From assembly GCF_023073915.1 (NCBI RefSeq), contig NZ_JADPKK010000019.1, positions 558,001 through 622,000 on the forward strand: 64,000 bases of DNA, given 5' to 3'. Below are positions 23,509 through 32,213 of the stretch, one piece after another. The notes beneath the pieces were generated by a model. That model saw nothing but the letters and a program-made list of their open reading frames with translations, ran no database searches and was not told the DNA's origin. The DNA comes from Bradyrhizobium sp. 149 (GTDB lineage Bacteria; Pseudomonadota; Alphaproteobacteria; Rhizobiales; Xanthobacteraceae). The number at the start of each line of letters is the position of its first letter. Positions within the stretch are counted from its first letter, which is position 1. The translations under genes and the position numbers were made by a program.

Positions 23509-25035
23509 CTAGCCGCGCACCAGCGAGACCAGCCAGCGGCGGCCGAACAGTGCAAGGATGGCGAGCGCATAGACGATCGCGCCCCCGACGGCCAGCAGAA
23601 GCAGCGTCAATTCGTCCCGGAAGTGCATCGAGCCCAGCGAAGGACCGCTGAAGCGCGCGATGAGCCAGAAGGCGGCGGCCAGGATGATCCCGGTCAGCAG
23701 GAATTTGGCGAGCGAAAACAGCCAGGCGCGGTCCAGCACGAGAAAGCCTCGCCGCACCGCGAAGAAAAGCACCAGCAGCAGATTGGTCCAGACACCCACG
23801 GCGGTTGCCAACGCCAGGCCGATCTGGGCCAGCGATCCCATCAAGGCGACCTTCAGCGCGACGTTGACGGCGATGCCGGTCAGCGACGCCCGCACCGGCG
23901 TCGCGGTGTCCTTCCGCGCGTAGAAGGTCGCGACCGCGCTGCGGATCAGCACGAAGGGGATCAGACCGATGGCATAGGCCGCGAGCGTGGCGCCTGCGGC
24001 GGCAGCGTCGGCTTTCGAGAACGCCCCGCGGGCGAACAACGCACGCATGATCGCGTCGGGCACGGTGAGGAAGGCGGCGACGAACGGCACCGAGAACAGC
24101 AGCGTGAAATCGAAGGCGCGGCGCTGCGCCTGCAGCGCGCCGTCATGGTCGTTGGCCGTGATCCGCCGTGACATCTCCGGCAGCAGCACCGTGCCGATGG
24201 CAATGCCGATCACGCCGATCGGGAGCTGGTTGAGGCGGTCGGCATAATAGAGCGCCGACAGTGCACCCGCGGGCAGGAAAGTCGCGATGATGGTGTCGGC
24301 AAACAGCGCGACCTGCGTGCCCATCGAGCCCAATGTCGCCGGGCCGAGCGCTTTGAAGAAGCCGCGGATGTCTTCGTCAAGCTTGAGCGGGGCAAAGCGC
24401 GGCAGGCCGCCATGGAGAGCGAGATCACCCGCGAGCAAAAAATACTGGAGGAAGCCGGAGATGAGGACGCCCCAGGCGGCGGCGTGGCCCGCACTGGGAA
24501 ACCAGGCGGCGAGCGCCAGCGTCATCATCATCGAGATGTTGAGGAAGATCGACGCGGCCGCGGCGCTGGCGAAGCGCTGCATCACGTTGAGCATGCCGCC
24601 GTAGAGCGTCACGAGCGTGATCAGCAGCAGATAGGGAAAGGTGATCCGGGTCAGCTCGATCGCGAGCTTGCGCTGTTCGGCGTCCTCGGAAAACCCGGGC
24701 GCCAAAATGCTCATGGCCTGCGGCATGAACAGCCAGGCGACGATCAGCAGCAGCACCTGCGAGGCCAGCAGCAGCGTGAAGATGCGGTCGGCGAACAATC
24801 TTGCCGCCCCCTCCCCGCGCTCGCCATGGACGTGCGCATAGGCCGGCACCCAGGCGGCGTTGAAGGCGCCCTCGGCGAAGATCGCACGGAAATGGTTGGG
24901 CAGCCGCAGCGCCACGAAAAAGGCGTCGGCCACGGGGCCGGCGCCGAGGATCGCCGCGAGCAGGATGTCGCGGGCAAACCCCGTCAGCCGCGAGAGCAGC
25001 GTGTAGCCACCAACCGTGAAGATACGTCCGAGCAT
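23509..25035 (-). CDS. murJ: Lipid II flippase MurJ (MviN)
   Basis: This 508-residue, 14-helix membrane protein of the MOP family flips lipid II for peptidoglycan synthesis. The N-terminus T-L-L-S-R-L-T-G-F-A-R-D-I-L-L-A-A-I-L-G-A-G contains the essential R-x-x-G-x-x-R-D pattern. The stretch F-N-A-A-W-V-P-A-Y follows, and the region Y-Y-A-D-R-L-N-Q-L-P-I-G-V-I-G-I-A-I-G-T-V-L-L-P is highly conserved. The length is normal for the family. Confidence 0.95.
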   Translation of the reverse strand: MLGRIFTVGGYTLLSRLTGFARDILLAAILGAGPVADAFFVALRLPNHFRAIFAEGAFNAAWVPAYAHVHGERGEGAARLFADRIFTLLLASQVLLLIVAWLFMPQAMSILAPGFSEDAEQRKLAIELTRITFPYLLLITLVTLYGGMLNVMQRFASAAAASIFLNISMMMTLALAAWFPSAGHAAAWGVLISGFLQYFLLAGDLALHGGLPRFAPLKLDEDIRGFFKALGPATLGSMGTQVALFADTIIATFLPAGALSALYYADRLNQLPIGVIGIAIGTVLLPEMSRRITANDHDGALQAQRRAFDFTLLFSVPFVAAFLTVPDAIMRALFARGAFSKADAAAAGATLAAYAIGLIPFVLIRSAVATFYARKDTATPVRASLTGIAVNVALKVALMGSLAQIGLALATAVGVWTNLLLVLFFAVRRGFLVLDRAWLFSLAKFLLTGIILAAAFWLIARFSGPSLGSMHFRDELTLLLLAVGGAIVYALAILALFGRRWLVSLVRG

Positions 25036-25087
25036 GCGTCTGTTTTAGAGCATGGCGAGATTAGGTCTAGGTGCAAGCTGCGGCGCA

Positions 25088-25207
25088 GCTGCGCTCCCTC
25101 CCCGCTTGCGGGAGAGGGCTGCCGCCGCGGGCAGGAATCCCCAGGAGGAGAGAGCCCTCACCCGGATCGCTTGCGCAATCCGACCTCTCCCGCTTGCGGG
25201 AGAGGTA
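25088..25207. repeat. Palindromic intergenic repeat, family D (copy 1)
   Basis: ctccctccccgcttgcgggagaggg at the left and cctctcccgcttgcgggagagg at the right frame the motif gagagccctcacccgg. A closely similar element lies at 61410-61540. It sits between murJ and the aminotransferase gene. Confidence 0.85.
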
Positions 25208-25224
25208 AAGAAAGAACGGCGAAA

Positions 25225-26376
25225 TCAGGTAGAAAGCGCGCCGCGCACGGCCGCGATGATTCGCTCCTGATCGGCTTCGGTCAGATAGGCATGCATCGGC
25301 AGGCTGATGACGTCCTGCGACAGGCTCTCGCAAGCAGGCAGGCCGCCCTCGGCGACGGGGTACTGCTTGTAAGCGGTCTGCTGATGCATCGACTTGCCGT
25401 AATAGATCGCCGTCGGCACGCCCTGGGCCTTCAGCGCGGCGGCAAAGCCGTCGCGGTCGGTGCCCTCCGGGAGCCGGATCGTGTACTGCGCCCAGACCGA
25501 CGTGTTGCCGGGAGTAATGCGCGGCACGGTGACCACATTGCTGAGGCCGCGGGCGTAGCGCTCGGCGACCTTGTTCCGGGCGGCGATCTCGTCGTCGAAT
25601 ATCTTCAGCTTCTCGATCAGGATAGCGGCCTGCATGGTGTCCAGCCGGCCGGTCAGGCCGAGGCGGACGTTGTCGTATTTGTCGACGCCCTGCCCGTGCA
25701 CGCGGATGCTGCGCAGCGTCGCCGCGAGCTCGTCGTCATCGGTGAAGATCGCGCCGCCGTCGCCGAAGCAGCCAAGCGGCTTTGCGGGGAAGAAGCTGGT
25801 CGCGGTGGCGAGTGCCAGGGTACCGAGCTTGCGGCCCTTGTAGCTTGCGCCAAAGCCCTGCGCGGCGTCGTCGAGCACGAACAGGCCTTCGGTCTTGGCG
25901 ATCTCGGCGATGGCATCGTGATCGGCCGGTTGGCCGAACAGGTCGACCGGAATGATCGCGACGGGCTTGAGGCCGGCCTTGCGGGCGGTCGCGATGCCGC
26001 GCTTCAGCGATTCCGGGCTCATGTTGAAGGTCGCCTCGTCGACGTCGACATAAACAGGCGTCGCGCCAGTCCGCGCCACCGGCGACGCCGTCGCGATGAA
26101 CGTGAAGGACGGACACAACACGGCATCGCCCGGCCCGACATTCTTCGCCATCATCACCATCAGGATGGCGTCGGTGCCGCTGGCGCAGCCGATGACGTGC
26201 TTGGCGCCGCAATAGGCCGCAAGCTGCTTTTCCAGCTCGGCGACCTCAGGGCCGTTGACGAACTGGCAATGGTCGAGAACGCGCTTGACGGCAGCATCGA
26301 GCGAGTCGCCGAGCCGGCGGCGCTGCGAAGCGACGTCGATGAAGGGAATGGGTTCGGAACGCAGATGCTGGTTCAT
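25225..26376 (-). CDS. DegT/DnrJ/EryC1/StrS sugar aminotransferase (possible GnnB)
   Basis: This 383-residue PLP enzyme transfers an amino group to a keto-sugar nucleotide. The PLP lysine is in S-F-F-P-A-K-P-L-G-C-F-G-D-G-G-A; D-D-A-A-Q-G-F-G and G-T-D-A-I-L-M are also canonical. It lies 46 bases downstream of a Gfo/Idh/MocA oxidoreductase, the arrangement expected of an oxidase-aminotransferase pair making a 3-amino sugar. GnnA/GnnB (UDP-GlcNAc3N for lipid A with 2,3-diaminoglucose) and WbpB/WbpE (UDP-3-amino-uronate) both fit. Bradyrhizobium lipid A contains diaminoglucose, which favours GnnB, as inference. An alternative start is ATG at 26412. Confidence 0.88.
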   Translation of the reverse strand: MNQHLRSEPIPFIDVASQRRRLGDSLDAAVKRVLDHCQFVNGPEVAELEKQLAAYCGAKHVIGCASGTDAILMVMMAKNVGPGDAVLCPSFTFIATASPVARTGATPVYVDVDEATFNMSPESLKRGIATARKAGLKPVAIIPVDLFGQPADHDAIAEIAKTEGLFVLDDAAQGFGASYKGRKLGTLALATATSFFPAKPLGCFGDGGAIFTDDDELAATLRSIRVHGQGVDKYDNVRLGLTGRLDTMQAAILIEKLKIFDDEIAARNKVAERYARGLSNVVTVPRITPGNTSVWAQYTIRLPEGTDRDGFAAALKAQGVPTAIYYGKSMHQQTAYKQYPVAEGGLPACESLSQDVISLPMHAYLTEADQERIIAAVRGALST

Positions 26377-26422
26377 GGCCGGGTTCTTGGCGCCTTCTTG
26401 AGTGGTCGGCATGGATAAGGAA

Positions 26423-27427
26423 TCAGCCCACGACGCGGCGCGGACCCTTGCGGGCGGGCGACGTGGCCGCGGGCCGGGACGGCGTTTCCAGGCACTGCGT
26501 CGCGATCTCGAGGCTGGCGACGCCTTCGTCGCCGGTGACCGCCGGCGTCTCGCCGTGACGCACGGCCTTGAGGAACGCGATCAGCTCGGCGCGGAGCGGC
26601 TCGTCATGGCCGACCGGCAGATGCCGCATTGAATAGCTGCCGTCAGGCTTGAAGCCGAAGCATTCGGTGACCTGGCGCGTCAAGAGATCGCCCATCACGT
26701 ATTTGCCGCGGGTCGCGACCGTGACGCTGCGCGCCTTGAACGGCGTCAGCCAGTTGGTGTTGATGTGCGCGAGCACGCCGTTGGCGGTGCGGAACTGGAG
26801 TAGCGCGATGTCCTCGCGCTCGGCGATCGCGCTCGACAATTGCGGCTGCACCTCGACGATGTCGGATTCGGTGAACCAGCGGATCAGGTCGATGTCGTGC
26901 ACGGCAAGATCGATCACGACGCCGACATTGGACATGCGCGGCGGGAACGGGCCGACGCGCGTGATCGCGATCGAGAGAATATCCTCGCCCGCGATCGCCT
27001 GCTTAACGGCGGCAACCGCCGGATTGAAGCGCTCGACATGGCCGACCATCAGCGTCACGCCGGCCTTTTGCGCAGCAGTGACAATCTCGCGGCCCTCTGC
27101 GACCGTGGACGCGATCGGCTTCTCGACCAACACGTGAATGTTCTTGGCGATGCAGGCGAGCGAGACCTCGTGATGCAGATGGGTCGGCGCCGCGATCGTG
27201 ACCGCGTCGACGCCCTCGGCCAGGAGCTGGTCGAGCGTCTCGAAGCTCGCGCAATTGGCGAGCTCCATCGCCCGCGTGCGATGTGCCGGCGAAGGATCGA
27301 CGACGCCGACGAGGCTGACGCCGGGAAGACCGCTAAGCACGCGCGCGTGGTTGCTGCCCATCACGCCGGCGCCAATGACGCCGACGCGCAAGCCGGCCTT
27401 TGCCGGTGCAGATTCCTTGGAACTCAT
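26423..27427 (-). CDS. Gfo/Idh/MocA family NAD(P)-dependent sugar oxidoreductase (possible GnnA)
   Basis: The product is 334 residues. The Rossmann fingerprint is V-G-V-I-G-A-G-V-M-G (about 16-25), the E-K-P motif is in V-L-V-E-K-P-I-A, and V-H-D-I-D-L-I lies in the substrate domain. It probably oxidises C3 of a UDP-amino sugar for the aminotransferase encoded just downstream. The last 25 residues are basic and Pro-rich. It heads the two-gene unit. Confidence 0.87.
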   Translation of the reverse strand: MSSKESAPAKAGLRVGVIGAGVMGSNHARVLSGLPGVSLVGVVDPSPAHRTRAMELANCASFETLDQLLAEGVDAVTIAAPTHLHHEVSLACIAKNIHVLVEKPIASTVAEGREIVTAAQKAGVTLMVGHVERFNPAVAAVKQAIAGEDILSIAITRVGPFPPRMSNVGVVIDLAVHDIDLIRWFTESDIVEVQPQLSSAIAEREDIALLQFRTANGVLAHINTNWLTPFKARSVTVATRGKYVMGDLLTRQVTECFGFKPDGSYSMRHLPVGHDEPLRAELIAFLKAVRHGETPAVTGDEGVASLEIATQCLETPSRPAATSPARKGPRRVVG

Positions 27428-27543
27428 TTGAGCAAACCCCGATTCAACGCAAATCCCCGGGCGCTTCTAGCACGGACGCCACATTTGTGGCGAATGCGGA
27501 GCTAGCGGTCCGGACACGATTTGATTCAAACAGTTACACGTTC

Positions 27544-27587
27544 CCCGGGCCTTAAGCCTCTGAAAGAGACCACTCTTTTGGCCCGGG
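27544..27587 (-). other. Long composite hairpin upstream of the oxidoreductase and downstream of manC
   Basis: cccgggcc (27544-27551) pairs with ggcccggg (27580-27587), and inside it aaagag (27563-27568) pairs with ctcttt (27573-27578) around a 4-base loop. No T tract follows on the minus strand, so it is either a weak terminator of manC or a structured leader or processing site for the oxidoreductase operon. Confidence 0.6.
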
Positions 27588-27610
27588 TCGCGTGATTCGG
27601 AGTGTGCTGG

Positions 27611-29029
27611 TTAGGACCTTTGATAGTCGTCTTCAATCCGGATGATGTCATCTTCCCCGAGATAGCTTCCAGTCTGGACCTCGATCAGTTCCAGCATGAT
27701 TTTACCGGGGTTCTCCATCCGGTGCACCGCGCCCATCGGGATGTAGATAGACTCGTTCTCGTGCACCGTCTTGACGGTCTCGTTGACGGTGACGCGGGCA
27801 GCGCCGCGGACCACGATCCAGTGCTCGGCGCGATGATGGTGCTTCTGCAGCGACAGACGCCCGCCCGGCTTGACCACGATGCGCTTGACCTGATGGCGCT
27901 CGCCATTGTCGACGGACTGGTAGCTGCCCCAGGGCCGATGCACCTTGAGGTGCTCCTCGGTGACCTTCGGTGCGACCTCCTTGAGCTTGGTCACGAGCCG
28001 CTTCAGGCCGTTGGCATCCTTCTGGCGCGAGACGAGGACTGCGTCCGCAGTCGCCACCACGATGAGATCGTCGACGCCTTCGAGCGCGACCAGCGCGGAA
28101 TCGGTGGTGACGTTGCAGTTGCGGGAATCTTCGAACACCGCAGCGCCGTGCGAAGCGTTACCCTGCGCGTCCTTGTCCGACAATTCCCACACCGCGTGCC
28201 AGGAGCCGACGTCGGACCAGCCGCAGGACACCGGCACGACCGCTGCGCGCGAAGTTTTCTCCATCACCGCATAGTCGATCGAGATCGCCTTGGCCGCGCC
28301 GAACGCCTCGGGCTCCAGCGTCACGAAGCCGAGATCGCGGCCGGCATTGGCGACGGCATTGGAGATCGCCTCCACGCTCGCCGCATCGACCTTGCGGTAT
28401 TCGTCGAGCAACACGGCGGCGGGGAACATGAAGTTGCCGCTGTTCCAGAGATAGCCGGAATTGACGTAGTCGGCCGCCTTCACGGCATCCGGTTTCTCGA
28501 CGAAGCGCGCGACCGCGTGCACCTCGCCGGAGATGACCTCGCCCGGGCTGATATAGCCGTATTCGGTCGCCGGCCGCTCCGGCTTGACACCGAAAGTGAC
28601 GATGCGGCCGGTGCTCGCGGCGGTAAGGCCTTCGCGGCACGCCGCGACGAAGGCGGCATTGTCCTGCACCACGTGGTCTGCGGCGAGCGCGAGCACGATC
28701 GCTTCACTCGCGCGGTTCTGCGCGAACACCGCGCCCGCGGCGATAGCGGGGCCGGAATCGCGTCGCATCGGCTCGAGGATCACGTCGGCCTCGATGCCGA
28801 TCTCGGCGAGCTGCTCCAGCACCATGAAGCGGTAGGACGCATTGGTGATGACGATCGGGCGATCGAACAGCGAGGCCTCCGAGACGCGCAGCAGCGTGTC
28901 CTGGAAGGTCGAGCGCGTGCCGAACAACGGCAGGAACTGCTTGGGGCGCACCTCGCGCGAAGCCGGCCACAGCCGCGTCCCGGCACCGCCGCACATGATC
29001 AGGGGGATAATGCGTTTGTCCATCGTCAT
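27611..29029 (-). CDS. manC: Bifunctional mannose-1-phosphate guanylyltransferase / mannose-6-phosphate isomerase
   Basis: This 472-residue type II enzyme makes GDP-mannose. The N-terminal nucleotidyltransferase domain (about 1-350) has I-M-C-G-G-A-G-T-R-L-W-P-A-S-R and K-Q-F-L-P-L and the F-V-E-K-P motif. The C-terminal cupin isomerase domain (about 355-470) has G-G-R-L-S-L-Q-K-H-H-H-R-A-E-H-W. GDP-mannose would feed the LpcC-like mannosyltransferase at 41548. The start at 29029 is one base from the stop of the upstream epimerase gene, giving a tight operon. Confidence 0.94.
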   Translation of the reverse strand: MTMDKRIIPLIMCGGAGTRLWPASREVRPKQFLPLFGTRSTFQDTLLRVSEASLFDRPIVITNASYRFMVLEQLAEIGIEADVILEPMRRDSGPAIAAGAVFAQNRASEAIVLALAADHVVQDNAAFVAACREGLTAASTGRIVTFGVKPERPATEYGYISPGEVISGEVHAVARFVEKPDAVKAADYVNSGYLWNSGNFMFPAAVLLDEYRKVDAASVEAISNAVANAGRDLGFVTLEPEAFGAAKAISIDYAVMEKTSRAAVVPVSCGWSDVGSWHAVWELSDKDAQGNASHGAAVFEDSRNCNVTTDSALVALEGVDDLIVVATADAVLVSRQKDANGLKRLVTKLKEVAPKVTEEHLKVHRPWGSYQSVDNGERHQVKRIVVKPGGRLSLQKHHHRAEHWIVVRGAARVTVNETVKTVHENESIYIPMGAVHRMENPGKIMLELIEVQTGSYLGEDDIIRIEDDYQRS

Positions 29030-29030
29030 T

Positions 29031-30020
29031 TCAAACCTTGAAGTAGTCCCGATACCAGGTGACAAAATTACGAACTCCGTGCGCGATCGGCGTTGACGGT
29101 GCAAAGCCGGTGTCGCGCATCAGATCCTCGACATCCGCGAACGTTTCCAAAACGTCTCCTGGCTGCATCGGCAGCAATTCTTTGATCGCCGTCCGACCCA
29201 GCTCCTGCTCCAGAAGTCCGACGACGTGCATCAGCTCTTCCGGATGGTGGTTGCCGACATTGTAGACCTTAGACGGCGCATTTGCGGCAGCCTGGTCATC
29301 CGCGGGCACCCGATCAACCAGCTTGGACACGACACGGGTGACGTCGTCAATATAGGTGAAGTCGCGACGCATTTTGCCATGGTTAAAGAGCCGGATCGGC
29401 TTGTTGGCCATGATGGCGTTCACGAACAGAAACATGGCCATATCGGGCCGCCCCCAGGGGCCGTAGATGGTAAAAAAGCGCAGGCCCGTCACCGGCAGCC
29501 GGTAGAGATGGCTGTAGGACTGCGCCATCAGCTCGTTCGCCTTCTTGGTCGCGGCGTAGAGGCTCACGGGATGGTCGGTCCGGTCCTGCACGGCAAATGG
29601 CAGTTTTGTGTTGGCGCCATAAACGGACGATGACGAGGCGTAGACGAGATGACGACAGCCATTGTGCCGGCAGCCCTCCAGCACGTTGAGAAAGCCGTCA
29701 AGATTGGAATCGGCGTAGGCATGCGGCTGCTCGATCGAGTAGCGCACGCCGGCCTGGGCCGCGAGATGCACGACCTTGGCAAATCGATGTCGCGCAAACA
29801 GCGCCGCGATGGTGTCGCCGTCGACGAGATCGGCCTCGACGAAGGAGAAACGGGAATCGCCGCGCAACAGCGCAAGCCGCGCCTGTTTCAACGCCGGGTC
29901 GTAATAGCTGTTGAGATTGTCGAGCCCGACGACGGACCGGCCCTCGCCCAGGAGCTGCCGGGCGACGTGAAAGCCGATGAAACCGGCGGCACCCGTGACC
30001 AAAATCGCCTGATCCGTCAT
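29031..30020 (-). CDS. NAD-dependent epimerase, probable UDP-glucuronate 4-epimerase (LpsL-like)
   Basis: The product is 329 residues, an extended short-chain dehydrogenase. NAD loop G-A-A-G-F-I-G (about 9-15), S-S-S-S-V-Y-G, and catalytic Y-A-A-T-K. The stretch G-L-D-N-L-N-S-Y-Y-D-P-A-L-K, R-F-F-T-I-Y-G-P-W-G-R-P-D-M-A and Q-P-G-D-V-L-E-T-F-A-D-V are typical of UDP-GlcA 4-epimerases making UDP-galacturonate for LPS core and capsule. The start at 30020 follows gggaacagg. It overlaps no neighbour and sits one base before manC. Confidence 0.85.
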   Translation of the reverse strand: MTDQAILVTGAAGFIGFHVARQLLGEGRSVVGLDNLNSYYDPALKQARLALLRGDSRFSFVEADLVDGDTIAALFARHRFAKVVHLAAQAGVRYSIEQPHAYADSNLDGFLNVLEGCRHNGCRHLVYASSSSVYGANTKLPFAVQDRTDHPVSLYAATKKANELMAQSYSHLYRLPVTGLRFFTIYGPWGRPDMAMFLFVNAIMANKPIRLFNHGKMRRDFTYIDDVTRVVSKLVDRVPADDQAAANAPSKVYNVGNHHPEELMHVVGLLEQELGRTAIKELLPMQPGDVLETFADVEDLMRDTGFAPSTPIAHGVRNFVTWYRDYFKV

Positions 30021-30237
30021 CCTGTTCCCAAGGACTCTTCGCCCGATCCGTCGCTCGATCTTTCGCCCGCGGCGCCTCTTTAGCCTCCGGATCGACGCGG
30101 TCGCAATAGCCCCACCGCCCTGCATGAGGGCTCCCGATAACCGCTATTGCAAGATCGGCGCCAAAACCATACCAAAGCGGCCGAATTCGGCGCCCCTGCG
30201 TCGGGTTGCTTTCAAAACCCTGGTTCATGCGGGCGAA

Positions 30238-31197
30238 ATGCGCCGAATCCTGTTGTCGACGGCCAAGATCCTGATTTCCGGAGCGCTGCTCTACTTGGCG
30301 CTGCGCAAGGTCGATCTGTCCGAACTGTTTTCGCGCTTCACCGTGACCAGCCTGTTCTGGATCGGCTTGGCGATCGCGATCGCTTTCCTGCAAATCTTCG
30401 TCGGCGTGTTGCGCTGGCGCGAGATCAGCGCCGCATGCGGCGCCCCGCTCGAGCTCGGCCGCGCCATGCGCTACAACGTGATCGGATCGTTCTTCAACCA
30501 GACCCTGCCGTCGGCGATCGGCGGCGATGCGGTCCGGCTGTGGCTCGTTGCGCGCGCCGGCGCCGGCTGGCGCGCTGCGACCTACTCGATCTTCGTCGAT
30601 CGCGCGATCGGTTTGATCGCGCTCGCGATCATCATCGTCGCGAGCCTGCCTTGGAGCTACAGCCTCATCGCCGATCCGCACGGGCGCTCGGCGCTGCTGC
30701 TCGTCGACCTCGCGGCGCTCGCGGGTGGTCTCGGCTTCCTGGTCTTCGGCGCGCTGAAATGGCACTGGCTGAAAACCTGGTGGGCCACGCATCACATCCA
30801 CGCCTGTGCCGTGATCGCCAACCGCGTGATCTTCAGCCGCTCGCGCGGACCGGCCGTCGTGATCCTGTCGCTCGCCGTGCATGTGCTGGCCGTCGTGATC
30901 GCCTGGTGCGTCGTGCAGTCGATCGCGGCGCCGGTCGGCTTCAGCGACGTCTTTGTGCTGGTGCCGCCGGTGATGCTGATCACGATGATGCCGATCTCGA
31001 TCGCCGGCTGGGGCGTGCGTGAAGCCACCATGGGCCTCGCGTTCGGCTTCGCGGGGCTGGCCGCAAACGAGGGGGTCAACGTCTCGCTGCTGTTCGGCGC
31101 CGTGTACTTCATCGTGGGCGCGGTCGGCGGCCTGGTCTGGATCCTCAGCGCGGAGAAAGCCGCGCAGGGGTCGGCGCCGCTCGGGGTGCCGGAGTGA
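30238..31197 (+). CDS. Lysylphosphatidylglycerol synthase TM-region (UPF0104) family membrane protein
   Basis: The product is 319 residues with about eight membrane helices. It starts I-S-G-A-L-L-Y-L-A-L-R-K-V-D and holds the family motif P-S-A-I-G-G-D-A-V-R. The later S-I-A-G-W-G-V-R-E-A is the other diagnostic motif of the AglD/MprF transmembrane superfamily, thought to be lipid flippases or scaffolds. It lies in the polysaccharide region and its GTGA overlap with the next gene suggests joint translation, so a role in lipid-linked sugar handling is plausible. The ATG at 30238 is preferred; a longer form starting at 30124 would overlap the divergent promoter. Confidence 0.85.
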   Translation: MRRILLSTAKILISGALLYLALRKVDLSELFSRFTVTSLFWIGLAIAIAFLQIFVGVLRWREISAACGAPLELGRAMRYNVIGSFFNQTLPSAIGGDAVRLWLVARAGAGWRAATYSIFVDRAIGLIALAIIIVASLPWSYSLIADPHGRSALLLVDLAALAGGLGFLVFGALKWHWLKTWWATHHIHACAVIANRVIFSRSRGPAVVILSLAVHVLAVVIAWCVVQSIAAPVGFSDVFVLVPPVMLITMMPISIAGWGVREATMGLAFGFAGLAANEGVNVSLLFGAVYFIVGAVGGLVWILSAEKAAQGSAPLGVPE

Positions 31198-32213
31198 ACG
31201 CGGCCAATGACGCGCTCGGCGCTGTATGCTCGCTGCTTGCCATTGCGATTGCCGCGCTGGTGTCGGGCGTCGTCACCTGGACCAGCCGCCCCCTGCTCCA
31301 GCGCTACGCATTGGCGCGGCCCAACGCGCGATCCTCGCACCGTATCCCGACCCCGCAGGGTGCGGGCATCGCAGTGACCGCCGCGACGCTGCTGGTCGCA
31401 TCAGCCTGGGCAGCCTGGGCGAGCGTCGCGATTCCGCCGGCGCTGATCGCTGCGACGGTCATGATCGCCCTGGTCGGATTTGCCGACGACATCAGGTCGC
31501 TGCCGGTGCTCGTGCGCCTCGTGCTGCAGGCCGCAGCCGTCGGCGCTGTCGTGTTCACCGCGCCCGAGACCGCGCGCATCGTGCCGGCGCTACCGCTCGC
31601 ACTGGAGCGCGGCCTCATCCTGCTGGCGGGCGTGTGGTTCGTGAACCTCGTCAATTTCATGGACGGGCTCGACCTGATGACGGTGGCGGAAGTGGTGCCC
31701 GTCACCGCGGCGCTGCTGCTGCTCGGACTGTTCGGCGATTTGTCGTGGCCGACCGCGCTGATCGCCGCAACGCTGTGCGGCGCCATGCTCGGCTTTGCGC
31801 CGTTCAACAAGCCGGTCGCAAAAGTCTTCCTGGGCGACGTCGGCAGCCTGCCGATCGGCCTATTGCTCGGCTGGTGCCTGCTCGAGCTCGCCTGGGGCGG
31901 ACAGCCCGCCGCGGCGCTGTTGCTGCCGGCGTATTACCTCGTGGATTCGACCATCACGCTGTTCCGGCGCATTGCAAGGCGCGAGCAATTCTGGTCGGCT
32001 CATCGCTCGCATTTCTACCAGCGCGCCACCAACCACGGCTTCACGGTCTCCCGCGTGATCGGCGAGGTGTTCGCGCTCAACCTCGTGCTGGCATTGCTTG
32101 CCATCGTCACCGTGCGCGCCGGCTCGACGGCAATCACGCTCCTCTCCCTGCTCGCCGGCGCGACCGCGGTCGGATTCGTGCTGCGCCGCTTCTCCCGCCC
32201 TCAGGAGTCCTGA
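31194..32213 (+). CDS. Undecaprenyl-phosphate sugar-1-phosphate transferase (WecA/WbpL family)
   Basis: This 339-residue, about 11-helix membrane enzyme starts O-chain synthesis by moving an N-acetyl-aminosugar phosphate to undecaprenyl phosphate. Metal and active-site motifs: F-A-D-D (about 98-101), N-F-M-D-G-L-D (about 153-159) and V-F-L-G-D-V-G-S-L-P. The histidine-rich loop is W-S-A-H-R-S-H-F-Y-Q-R. The GTG start at 31194 overlaps the previous stop. Together with the wbpM/wbpV-like genes it suggests QuiNAc initiation. Its 3' end overlaps the convergent wbpV-like gene by 13 bases. Confidence 0.9.
   Translation: MNAANDALGAVCSLLAIAIAALVSGVVTWTSRPLLQRYALARPNARSSHRIPTPQGAGIAVTAATLLVASAWAAWASVAIPPALIAATVMIALVGFADDIRSLPVLVRLVLQAAAVGAVVFTAPETARIVPALPLALERGLILLAGVWFVNLVNFMDGLDLMTVAEVVPVTAALLLLGLFGDLSWPTALIAATLCGAMLGFAPFNKPVAKVFLGDVGSLPIGLLLGWCLLELAWGGQPAAALLLPAYYLVDSTITLFRRIARREQFWSAHRSHFYQRATNHGFTVSRVIGEVFALNLVLALLAIVTVRAGSTAITLLSLLAGATAVGFVLRRFSRPQES

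Noticed and set aside
25088..25207. CRISPR-like array from repeated gcttgcgggagagg
   Set aside because: Only two inverted copies per element, no spacers; it is a palindromic intergenic repeat.
24412..26418. 668-codon plus-strand frame opposite murJ and the aminotransferase gene
   Set aside because: It crosses two real genes and a repeat; composition is Arg/His/Gly-rich as expected for an antisense frame.
27602..29041. 479-codon plus-strand frame opposite manC
   Set aside because: Antisense shadow of a well-defined bifunctional enzyme.
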